NCBI RefSeq assembly: GCF_016865485.1 | Contig: NZ_AP024452.1 | Location: 1,572,501 to 1,636,500 of the forward strand | DNA length: 64,000 nt | Direction: 5' to 3' | From: Luteitalea sp. TBR-22 | Lineage (GTDB): Bacteria > Acidobacteriota > Vicinamibacteria > Vicinamibacterales > Vicinamibacteraceae | In this document: in pieces, positions 30,160-36,970 of the stretch | Layout: each line of letters opens with the position of its first letter | How positions within the stretch are numbered: the first letter of the stretch is position 1 | The notes under the pieces: model-generated | Told to the model about the DNA's origin: nothing | What the model saw: only the letters and a program-made list of their open reading frames with translations | Databases searched by the model: none | Program-made: the position numbers and the translations under genes

Positions 30160-32118
30160 ATGACCCGACCGTCGCGCAAGGTCGTGGCCTACGCGCTGGC
30201 GATCGCCGTGCCGACCCTGGTGCTGCTGGCGCTTGGTCTGCAGTCGGTGCGCCGGCAGCAGCAGGCCATCGCGCAGCTCGAGCAGGCCAACCGACGCCTG
30301 CAGGCCGAGCGCACGGCGGCGTCGCTGGCCGCTCGTGTCGCCTCGGCGGCCGCGGTGGCGCTGCGCGATCCGGCCTGGTCGTCGGGCACGGCCGGTGGAC
30401 AGGTGACCGCCTCGGCGATCCGGGACATCGCGCGACGGCACCCCGTGGCGCGCCAACTGGTACTCGTCGATGACCGCGAGGTGCGCCACCCCCGACTCCA
30501 CACGCCGCTCGAGGGCGACCAACCGCTCGAAGGACCGTCCTGTCGTCCCTCGGTCGCCGAGGCCGAGGCCGCCGAGTTCGCCGGCCGGCCGAACGTGGCG
30601 CTCGGTGCCTATCGCTCGTGCCTGGCGAGGACGACGGCGCCGGGACCCCGGGCCCGGCTCCTGGCCAGGATCGCGCGTGCGGAGCGACGCAGCGGCGACG
30701 TGGCCCGCTCGGTGGAGGTCTACGCGACCCTGGCCCGGCAGCACGGCGACGAGACGGATCGGTTCGGGCGGCCGTTCGGGCTCGTGGCCGCGCTCGAACT
30801 GCACGATCTCGAGGGCAGCCGGCACGCCGACCTGCTGCGGCAGGCCCGTGGCGATCTCGTCGCCGGTCGGTGGGACGTGAGTGACGAGCAGGCCCGGTAC
30901 TTCCTCGAGGAACTGCGCGGCCGGCTCGGCTCCTCGCTTCCGTCGTCGGCGCCCGCGCCCTTCCTCGATGCGCTGGCGGTGGCGCGCGCGGTGCAGGCGT
31001 CGCTGCCGCTGCAGGCCACGGGCGGTCCTGGCGACGTCGCCGGCGACGACGTGCTGCTCGAGGGGCGCCGCACGCGCGTGTACCACGCGCCGGTGGCCGG
31101 TCCTGACGGGCTGCGCGCGGTCCTGGTGCCCGACGCGCGATGGGTCGAGGCCGAGGCCCTGCCGGCCGTGCTGCGCGAGACCGGCGTGGCAGGACCGGCG
31201 CGCCTGCTCGGCGACCTCCGCGCCGTGCCTGCCGTGGGCGTGACCGCGTCGGCCGAGGGCCTGGCGCCGTGGCGGCTGTGGCTCGCCCCGGTTGCCGATG
31301 GCGCCGCGTCGCGGCTGCCGGTGGTGCTGCAGGGCGTGATCACGCTGCTCGTGTCGGGCGTGCTCGGGCTCGGCGTCCTGCTGCTCGTGCGCGACGTGCG
31401 GCGCGAACGATCGCTGGCGCAGATGCGGTCGCAGTTCGTGAGCGCGGCGTCGCACGAGCTGCGGACCCCGCTGGCGATGATCCTGCTCTATGCGCAGACC
31501 CTGCTCGAGGACGTCGACGCCGATCGCGAGGAGCGTCGCGGGTCGTACGAGATCATCGCGCAGGAGAGCGAGCGACTGCGGCACCTCCTCGACAAGGTGC
31601 TCGACTTCTCGCGCATCGACGCGGGGCGACGCAGCTACCGGTTCGAGGTGCGCGATCTCGACGAGAGCGTCGAGGCCGCGGTGCGGCTGATCGAGCCACA
31701 GCTGTCGCGGCGGGGGTTCACGCTGGAACGCGACCTCGCGCCCGTGCCGGGCGTCCGGCACGACACCGAAGCCATCACCGGCGCCGTCCTCAACCTCGTC
31801 GACAACGCGGCCAAGTACTCGGGTACGTCACGCCGCATCGAGCTGCGCCTGAGCGCCGACCTGGACGAGGCGCGCATCGCCGTACGCGACCACGGCATCG
31901 GCATCCCGGCCGAGGACCTGCCGCGCATCGGCGAGCGCTTCTTCCGCACCGCCCTTTCCTCGTCGATCGGCGGATACGGCCTCGGGCTGTTCCTGGTCGG
32001 TCATGCCATGTCTGCCCATGGCGGGCGCCTCGAGGTGACGAGTGCGCCAGGGGCGGGCAGCACGTTCACCCTCGTGATGCCGCGTCGCGGCGCCCCGCAA
32101 GCAAAGGAGCCAGCGTGA
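30160..32118 (+). CDS. Transmembrane sensor histidine kinase with TPR-like periplasmic region
   Basis: This 652-residue kinase has a helix at about 9-27 (YALAIAVPTLVLLALGL) and another at about 390-410 (GVITLLVSGVLGLGVLLLV). Between them lie about 360 periplasmic residues that include TPR-like helices (FAGRPNVALGAYRSCLA; RAERRSGDVARSVEVYATL). The cytoplasmic part has the H-box FVSAASHELRTPLAMILLY, N-box NLVDNAAKYSG and G-box GGYGLGLFLVGHAMSAHGG. Its stop overlaps the regulator's GTG, so the pair is a two-component system. The two cassettes downstream, also encoding TPR proteins, are its most likely local targets (inference). Confidence 0.9.
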   Translation: MTRPSRKVVAYALAIAVPTLVLLALGLQSVRRQQQAIAQLEQANRRLQAERTAASLAARVASAAAVALRDPAWSSGTAGGQVTASAIRDIARRHPVARQLVLVDDREVRHPRLHTPLEGDQPLEGPSCRPSVAEAEAAEFAGRPNVALGAYRSCLARTTAPGPRARLLARIARAERRSGDVARSVEVYATLARQHGDETDRFGRPFGLVAALELHDLEGSRHADLLRQARGDLVAGRWDVSDEQARYFLEELRGRLGSSLPSSAPAPFLDALAVARAVQASLPLQATGGPGDVAGDDVLLEGRRTRVYHAPVAGPDGLRAVLVPDARWVEAEALPAVLRETGVAGPARLLGDLRAVPAVGVTASAEGLAPWRLWLAPVADGAASRLPVVLQGVITLLVSGVLGLGVLLLVRDVRRERSLAQMRSQFVSAASHELRTPLAMILLYAQTLLEDVDADREERRGSYEIIAQESERLRHLLDKVLDFSRIDAGRRSYRFEVRDLDESVEAAVRLIEPQLSRRGFTLERDLAPVPGVRHDTEAITGAVLNLVDNAAKYSGTSRRIELRLSADLDEARIAVRDHGIGIPAEDLPRIGERFFRTALSSSIGGYGLGLFLVGHAMSAHGGRLEVTSAPGAGSTFTLVMPRRGAPQAKEPA

Positions 32119-32816
32119 CCATGACTGTGCCGACGGCGTCCACCGTGCTGGTGGTCGAGGACGAACCCGGGCTGTCGCGTGGACTCGAGATCAACCTGAA
32201 GCGCGAAGGGTATCGGGTGGTCGTGGCCGCCACCGGCGAGGCCGGCCTCGACCTGGCCATCCGGCACCAGCCGCAGCTGATCCTGCTCGACGTGACCCTC
32301 CCCGGCATGAACGGCTTCGACGTGTGCCGCGAGGTCCGCGCCCGTGGCATGGACGTGCCGATCATCTTCCTCACGGCGCGTACCGAGGAGCTCGATCGCG
32401 TGCTGGGCCTCGAACTCGGCGCCGACGACTACGTGGTCAAGCCGTTCATGCTGCGCGAGCTGCTCGCCCGGGTGCGGACCCGCCTGCGCCGCCACTCGCC
32501 GAAGCCGGCGGCGCTGCAGCGCTACCGGCTCGGCGAGGTGGACATCGACTTCGACGCGCAGGTGGCGCGGCGTGGCAGCGAGCCCGTGGAGTTCACGGCG
32601 CGCGAATTCGACCTGCTCAGGCTGTTCATCGCGTGCCGCGGCCAGGTGGTGACGCGCGACCGCATCCTCGACGAGGTGTGGGGCTACGAGGCGGGCACGA
32701 CGACGCGGACGGTGGACAACTTCGTGCTTCGATTGCGGCAGAAGCTCGAGCCCGTGCCGTCGGAGCCGCGATACTTCCTGACCGTGTACGGGAGCGGCTA
32801 CAAGTTCGTGGGCTGA
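32115..32816 (+). CDS. OmpR/PhoB-family response regulator
   Basis: The gene starts at GTG 32115, overlapping the kinase stop, with AGGAG five bases upstream; ATG 32121 is an alternative. The 233-residue product has a receiver with Asp59 (LILLDVTLPGMNGFDV) and Lys109 (DDYVVKPFMLREL). A winged-helix DNA-binding domain follows (FTAREFDLLRLFIACRGQVV; TRTVDNFVLRLRQKLEP; GSGYKFVG). This family binds short direct repeats spaced about one helical turn, and exactly such repeats occur 284 bp and 3.35 kb downstream, before each copy of the duplicated cassette. Confidence 0.93.
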   Translation: MTMTVPTASTVLVVEDEPGLSRGLEINLKREGYRVVVAATGEAGLDLAIRHQPQLILLDVTLPGMNGFDVCREVRARGMDVPIIFLTARTEELDRVLGLELGADDYVVKPFMLRELLARVRTRLRRHSPKPAALQRYRLGEVDIDFDAQVARRGSEPVEFTAREFDLLRLFIACRGQVVTRDRILDEVWGYEAGTTTRTVDNFVLRLRQKLEPVPSEPRYFLTVYGSGYKFVG

Positions 32817-32899
32817 ACGCCGAACGCCGAACGGCTGCAGCCGGTCTGCGGCTGCCGACGCCCGACTCCCGACTCCCGGCTCCCGACTCTCGCTCCCGG
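32815..32899. repeat. Two heptanucleotide arrays after the response regulator gene
   Basis: From inside the regulator's stop codon, gaacgcc repeats 2.9 times (32815-32834). After 26 bp, cccgact-type units follow (32861, 32868, 32875, 32882), then a 6-nt slip and a partial unit to 32899. Both arrays are period 7 although their units are unrelated. The second array runs directly into the 70-bp repeats. Confidence 0.7.
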
Positions 32900-33073
32900 A
32901 CGTCGCCGCCGCCCTTCTGGGCGACGGTCAGCGCCGAGGGCAGGTGGGGGGCAGCACGGCTTCTCCGGACGTAGCCGTCGCCCTTCAGGTCGACGGTCAG
33001 CGCCGAGAGCAGGTGTGGGGGCAGCACGGCTTCTCCGGACGTAGCCGTCGACCTTCAGGTCGACGGTCAGTGG
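32892..33073. repeat. Tandem repeat of about 70 bp (2.6 units) with internal hairpins
   Basis: Units begin near 32892, 32961 and 33031 (69- and 70-bp periods); the last is partial. Each contains a hairpin. The third is perfect (CCGTCGACCT, two bases, AGGTCGACGG), while the first and second have one mismatch each. No gene fits here: the six-frame readings are repeat translations. The 413-bp gap 32817-33229 thus holds heptamer arrays, this repeat, the phased operator repeats and the leader of the next gene. Confidence 0.75.
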
Positions 33074-33099
33074 CAGGGCAGGACGCACAGGTTCCGCGG

Positions 33100-33137
33100 T
33101 GACAAACTTTGACGACTCCTGACGACCACGATGACGA
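33100..33137 (+). promoter_or_regulatory. Phased TGACRA direct repeats upstream of cassette 1 (candidate OmpR-family operator)
   Basis: TGACAA at 33100, then TGACGA at 33110, 33120 and 33132, give spacings of 10, 10 and 12 bp. The same motif with the same spacing precedes cassette 2. A weak -10-like TAGGCT begins 25 bp after the start of the fourth repeat. The ATG is 92 bp after the last repeat. Direct hexamer repeats in helical phase are the known binding mode of OmpR/PhoB regulators, and such a regulator is encoded just upstream. Confidence 0.6.
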
Positions 33138-33229
33138 TCGGCACGCTGCGCATCGGTAGGCTCCTCGACATCCGGACGTTGTCGTCCATTGCCGGGTCCG
33201 CGCGTGGCGCGGTCCCCGAGGAACGCGCC

Positions 33230-33919
33230 ATGTCATCTGCCCGTCGCTCGCTGCTCGCCCTGTCACCGTGTGTCACCCTCGTGCTCACGCTCGCCGTCGC
33301 CTCGCCGGCCGCCGCGCAGAAGGCCGTGAAGTTCTACCCGGCGTCGATCACGTTCACCGACAGCCCGGCGTCCTCGTCACTGGTCGACGAGGTGCGGCTG
33401 ACCGACGACGGTTACGGCAAGACGTACGAGGGCGCGACGATCGTCACGGCAGACTCGGCGAACCTCAACATCGACCTGTCGCGCAGTCCGCGGAGGTTCA
33501 GCGTGACGCTGAAGGATGGCACGGCCTACACGGGCCCGCTGCCGGCGGGCACTGGCCCCGGGCAGGCCGGCGTGACGTACATCACCGGAACCCAGCTGAA
33601 CGTGTACGGCGTTCGTTCCCTGCTCGTGGGTGCGTCTGCCGTCCGCGACATGGGCATCACGGTGGACGAGATCAAGCGCGGGTATCGCCTGCGCTTCTGG
33701 CCCAACGCCGGCATCGGCACTCGCGTCTGCGTGACGCGCACCAGCCAGCAGACGTGGACTGTCTCGTCGCTGAAGGCCCTCGATGCGTGCGGCACGAGTG
33801 GCGACACGAGTGGCGGCGAGACCACCCGGCTGATCGACTCGAGCAGGTCGACCAACCCCTTGATTGGCACCTACGTCATGCCGTTCTCTTTCACGGTGGA
33901 TTGCCCGACCTGCCAGTAG
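33230..33919 (+). CDS. Secreted protein of unknown function, cassette 1 (paralogue of 36299-36961)
   Basis: The start is ATG 33230 after GAGGAA. The 229-residue product has a signal peptide (LVLTLAVASPAAAQ) and is otherwise beta-rich (AVKFYPASITFTD, KTYEGATIVTADSANLNIDL, GTQLNVYGVRSLLVGAS). The end YVMPFSFTVDCPTCQ matches the YAVPFAFTVACTANCPQ end of the cassette 2 protein, with two conserved terminal cysteines that could form a disulphide. Two further cysteines lie in GTRVCVTRTS and LDACGTSG. I recognise no family. The TPR/propeller gene starts about 11 bp downstream, so the two are surely co-expressed. Confidence 0.75.
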   Translation: MSSARRSLLALSPCVTLVLTLAVASPAAAQKAVKFYPASITFTDSPASSSLVDEVRLTDDGYGKTYEGATIVTADSANLNIDLSRSPRRFSVTLKDGTAYTGPLPAGTGPGQAGVTYITGTQLNVYGVRSLLVGASAVRDMGITVDEIKRGYRLRFWPNAGIGTRVCVTRTSQQTWTVSSLKALDACGTSGDTSGGETTRLIDSSRSTNPLIGTYVMPFSFTVDCPTCQ

Positions 33920-33930
33920 GAGCCGGCATC

Positions 33931-36072
33931 CTGGTTCGACACGGGTTTCTTCTCGTGGCCCTTGCGGGGGCGCTGGTGCTCGGGCGGGAGGGTCCGCGCA
34001 CCGCGCCGCTGCAGGCGCAGGCGCCGTCGGCGCCGACGGAACAGGGGCCGTCGGCGTCGGCGGTCCTTCAGCGCGGCATCACGCTGATGGAGACGCGGGG
34101 CGACTGCGCAGGAGCCGTCCCGTTGTTCACGCAGGCCGCGCGATCCAGGGAGCCCGTGGTCGCGGCACGGGCCCTGCTCCTGCGCGGGCAGTGCGAGGAG
34201 CGTCTCGGCCGCGCCGAGGCGGCGCGCGGCTCCTACGAGCGCCTCCTCCGTGACTTCCCGGGCTCCGACATCGTCATCGAGGCACGACGACGCCTCGACC
34301 GCCTCGTCGCGGCGGCCGCCGAGGGCGCCTTCCCGGGACTCGCCTCGCGACGACTGCCGCTGCCCAGCCAGGTGCCGTCGGGCTCGGTGTCGCGAGACGG
34401 TCGTTTCCTCGCCTATCACGACGAGGACGGCGTCGCGCGTCGCATGGCGACCGCCACGGGCCGGGCCGAAGCGCTGGTGTTCGGGTCCGACCCGGTGGAC
34501 GGCAGTCGTGCCGTGCCGCTCCTCCTCTCGCCCGACGGCCAGCGCGTTGCCTACACGTGGCACGCGCGCGCCACCCGGGCTCCGGGCGGAGGACCCGCGG
34601 CGCCGACGATGGAACTGCGGGTCATGGCCCTGCCGGCAGGCCCGCAGGAGACGCTCGTGCCGCAGGGCGACGCGCGCTCTGTACGCCCGGTCGCGTGGTC
34701 GGCCGACGGGCGCCAGGTGTTCGCCCTGGCGACCGACCCGGCGTACCGCGTCCGGCTGATCGTCGTCGACCTTGACACGCACGACGTCCAGAGGCTGGCC
34801 GACTTCGCGTTCTTCGAGCCCTTCCGGGTCTCGCCCCATCCGGATGGGGCGTCGGTGGCCTACGACGCGCCGACGGCCGGCGCGGCGCGCGACATCTTCC
34901 TGCTCGACGTGAAGACCCGGACGCCCGTCCCGCTGGTCCGGCATCCTGCCAACGACGTGCTGCCGGAGTTCATGCCCGACGGGCGCGGCGTGCTCTTCGT
35001 GAGCGACCGGCTCGGGCCGCTGTCGCTGTGGCTGCAGCGCATCAAGGACGGCCGGCCGGTCGGTGAACCGCAGATCGTCAGGCGCGACGTCGGCCGATTC
35101 TGGCCGATCGGCCTGACGACCACCGGGAGCTTCGTCCATGCGCTGCAGGTCGACCTGCCGGACATCCGCCTTGCGCGGCTCGACGCGACCGGACGCTTCG
35201 AGGAAGCCGCCCTCTCGCTGACGACGCAGTTCGCCGGAGCCAACACCGGTCCCGAGTGGTCGCCAGACGGGACATCGATGGCCTACCTCTCGTCGCGCGG
35301 TGCGATGAGCACCGGCCCCGGCTCGACGCTGCTCGTGGTGCGCGACCGGACGACCGGCGTCGAGCGGACGCTGCAGCCCGACCTGATCCACTTCCAGGGG
35401 CCGCGCTGGTCGCCCGACGGGACCCGCCTGCTCGTGCGCGGGCAGGGCACCAACGACCGGTACGGGTTCTTCCTCGTCGATGCCCGGACGGGTGCGGTGC
35501 AACCCGTGTTCGCGATGGAGGATGTGGAGCGGGAGACCGACCTCGGCGCCTACCAGTGGGTGCCGGGACGCGAGGCCGTCACCTACGCCCTGAACAACAC
35601 GGCGATCCGGACGCTCGACCTGCGGACGGAGACGTCCACCGACGTCGTGCCGCTGCGGCCTGGTCTTCGAATCACGGCCGGCCGCGGACTGGCGTGGGAC
35701 GCCGACGCGAGGCGTCTCGCGTACTCGACGTTCGAGGGCAACGCCAGGGCCTGGACGAACGTGTTGTACCTGCGCGAGGCCGGCGGCGAGACCCGCGAAC
35801 TGCTGCGGGCGGAGGGCCGAGACGACCTGCGTCTGATGGGCTGGATGCCCGACGGGCGATCGCTGCTGGTGCTGCGCGGCTTCGAGCGCCGCGACGGCCC
35901 CGAGGGCAAGACCGAGTTGTGGCGGGTGCCGGTCGATGGCACGGCGCCGGTGTTCACCGGCATCGCGCAGCCAGGGCTCCGCAACGTCACGATGCACCCG
36001 GAGGGGAAGGAGGTGGCTTACGTGTACGGCGGGAGCGCCTGGGCGACGTGGGCGCTGGACGGCCTGCGGTGA
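33931..36072 (+). CDS. Exported TPR plus WD40-like (PD40) beta-propeller protein, cassette 1
   Basis: About 713 residues. The start is inferred as CTG 33931: AGGAG lies eight bases upstream, and the product LVRHGFLLVALAGALVLGRE then aligns with the start of the cassette 2 paralogue (SVRRGRIALGLVCALLAGRE). TTG 33901 is an alternative. A signal peptide is followed by TPR helices (LMETRGDCAGAVPLFTQAAR; RGQCEERLGRAEAARGSYER) and then TolB-like propeller blades (FLAYHDEDGV; PDGQRVAYTWH; EWSPDGTSMAYLSSRG; RWSPDGTRLLVRGQG). It is probably a periplasmic protein-binding scaffold. It is presumably the partner of the small secreted protein encoded just before it. Confidence 0.8.
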   Translation: MVRHGFLLVALAGALVLGREGPRTAPLQAQAPSAPTEQGPSASAVLQRGITLMETRGDCAGAVPLFTQAARSREPVVAARALLLRGQCEERLGRAEAARGSYERLLRDFPGSDIVIEARRRLDRLVAAAAEGAFPGLASRRLPLPSQVPSGSVSRDGRFLAYHDEDGVARRMATATGRAEALVFGSDPVDGSRAVPLLLSPDGQRVAYTWHARATRAPGGGPAAPTMELRVMALPAGPQETLVPQGDARSVRPVAWSADGRQVFALATDPAYRVRLIVVDLDTHDVQRLADFAFFEPFRVSPHPDGASVAYDAPTAGAARDIFLLDVKTRTPVPLVRHPANDVLPEFMPDGRGVLFVSDRLGPLSLWLQRIKDGRPVGEPQIVRRDVGRFWPIGLTTTGSFVHALQVDLPDIRLARLDATGRFEEAALSLTTQFAGANTGPEWSPDGTSMAYLSSRGAMSTGPGSTLLVVRDRTTGVERTLQPDLIHFQGPRWSPDGTRLLVRGQGTNDRYGFFLVDARTGAVQPVFAMEDVERETDLGAYQWVPGREAVTYALNNTAIRTLDLRTETSTDVVPLRPGLRITAGRGLAWDADARRLAYSTFEGNARAWTNVLYLREAGGETRELLRAEGRDDLRLMGWMPDGRSLLVLRGFERRDGPEGKTELWRVPVDGTAPVFTGIAQPGLRNVTMHPEGKEVAYVYGGSAWATWALDGLR

Positions 36073-36102
36073 TGCCGCGACGCCGGGATGCCTGATGCGA
36101 GC

Positions 36103-36163
36103 CCCGACTCCCGACTCCCGACTCCCGTCTCCCGACTCCCGTCTCCCGTCTCCCGTCTCCCGT
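36103..36163. repeat. Heptanucleotide array (8 units of cccgact/cccgtct)
   Basis: Eight uninterrupted 7-bp units run from 36103 to 36158, plus a partial unit that merges with the first TGACAA operator repeat at 36163. It lies between cassette 1 and the promoter region of cassette 2. The unit matches the array at 32861, which stands in the equivalent position upstream of cassette 1, so it may have been copied with the cassette. Confidence 0.8.
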
Positions 36164-36210
36164 GACAATCGATGACAATCTTCGACGTTCACCGTGACGA
36201 TCGGTGACGA
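36163..36210 (+). promoter_or_regulatory. Phased TGACRA direct repeats upstream of cassette 2
   Basis: TGACAA at 36163 and 36173, a degenerate CGACGT at 36183, then TGACGA at 36195 and 36205: spacings 10, 10, 12 and 10 bp. The first four match the cassette 1 array in order and spacing. A -10-like TATCCT at 36220 starts 25 bp after the fourth repeat, the same distance as TAGGCT in cassette 1. The GTG start lies 88 bp beyond the last repeat. Confidence 0.6.
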
Positions 36211-36298
36211 CTGTCTTTCTATCCTTCGAAGCGTCCCGAGTCCCCTCCCGGCGTTGGTCCGCTCGACGGCTGTCGAGTCGTGTCGAAGGAGTCGAAAA

Positions 36299-36961
36299 GT
36301 GCTGCGAACCCCTGTCGTCCGTTCCATCCTCCGTGCCGGCGCCGTGGCGCTGGTCATCGGCGCGCTCGTGCCCGCCTCGCCCGCCTTTGCTCAGAAAGGC
36401 AAGCCGGTCCCGAACTCGACGGTGTCGGTGACCTTCGCCGACCGTCTCGGCGACGCGCTCACCAGCGACAACGGCACCCCGTATCCCGGAGGTGTGCTGT
36501 TCTCGGCGGCTGAAGGCGACCTGCGTCTCGACATCGGTGCCGCGGGTCGGCTGGTGAAGGTGGAACTGGGAACGCCCATCACTGCGCCGGTCGGCGAGGC
36601 GCCCCCTACGGGCACCTACTGGACCGATGCGGTGTTGTTCATCGAGAACCTCCGCGGCGTCGCAGTCGGCAGTACGGTGACGAGGCTGGGACGGATCGGC
36701 CTGGGCTCGGCCTATCCCAACCACGCCCTTGGCTTCCGCCAGACGACCATCGGGGGCGTGGAGATATACGGCACGCCGGTGTGCGTCTCGCGGCCGACCG
36801 CCGCCGAGTGGGTCGTGGCGTCGTCGGGATGCGTCGGCGAAACCAGCGACACTGCCGGCCTCTTCGAGGAGAACATCAAGCGGGTTGGGCAGCGGTTCAA
36901 GGCGACCTACGCCGTGCCGTTCGCATTCACGGTGGCCTGCACCGCCAACTGCCCGCAGTAA
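36299..36961 (+). CDS. Secreted protein of unknown function, cassette 2
   Basis: The start is GTG 36299, seven bases after AAGGAG. The 220-residue product has a signal peptide (AGAVALVIGALVPASPAFAQ). The mature part is beta-rich: TVSVTFADRLGDALT, LRLDIGAAGRLVKVELG, YWTDAVLFIENLRGVAVGS, GVEIYGTPVCVSRPTAAEW. The C-terminus FAFTVACTANCPQ is shared with the cassette 1 paralogue; overall identity is low, so the duplication is old. I recognise no family. The next gene starts 9 bp after its stop. Confidence 0.75.
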   Translation: MLRTPVVRSILRAGAVALVIGALVPASPAFAQKGKPVPNSTVSVTFADRLGDALTSDNGTPYPGGVLFSAAEGDLRLDIGAAGRLVKVELGTPITAPVGEAPPTGTYWTDAVLFIENLRGVAVGSTVTRLGRIGLGSAYPNHALGFRQTTIGGVEIYGTPVCVSRPTAAEWVVASSGCVGETSDTAGLFEENIKRVGQRFKATYAVPFAFTVACTANCPQ

Positions 36962-36970
36962 GCTCTGTCC

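Noticed and set aside
32626-33288. Several minus-strand frames of 73-133 codons in the repeat region
   Set aside because: They are translations of the 70-bp and 7-bp repeats (recurring RRPEGRRLRPEKPCC) without start signals.
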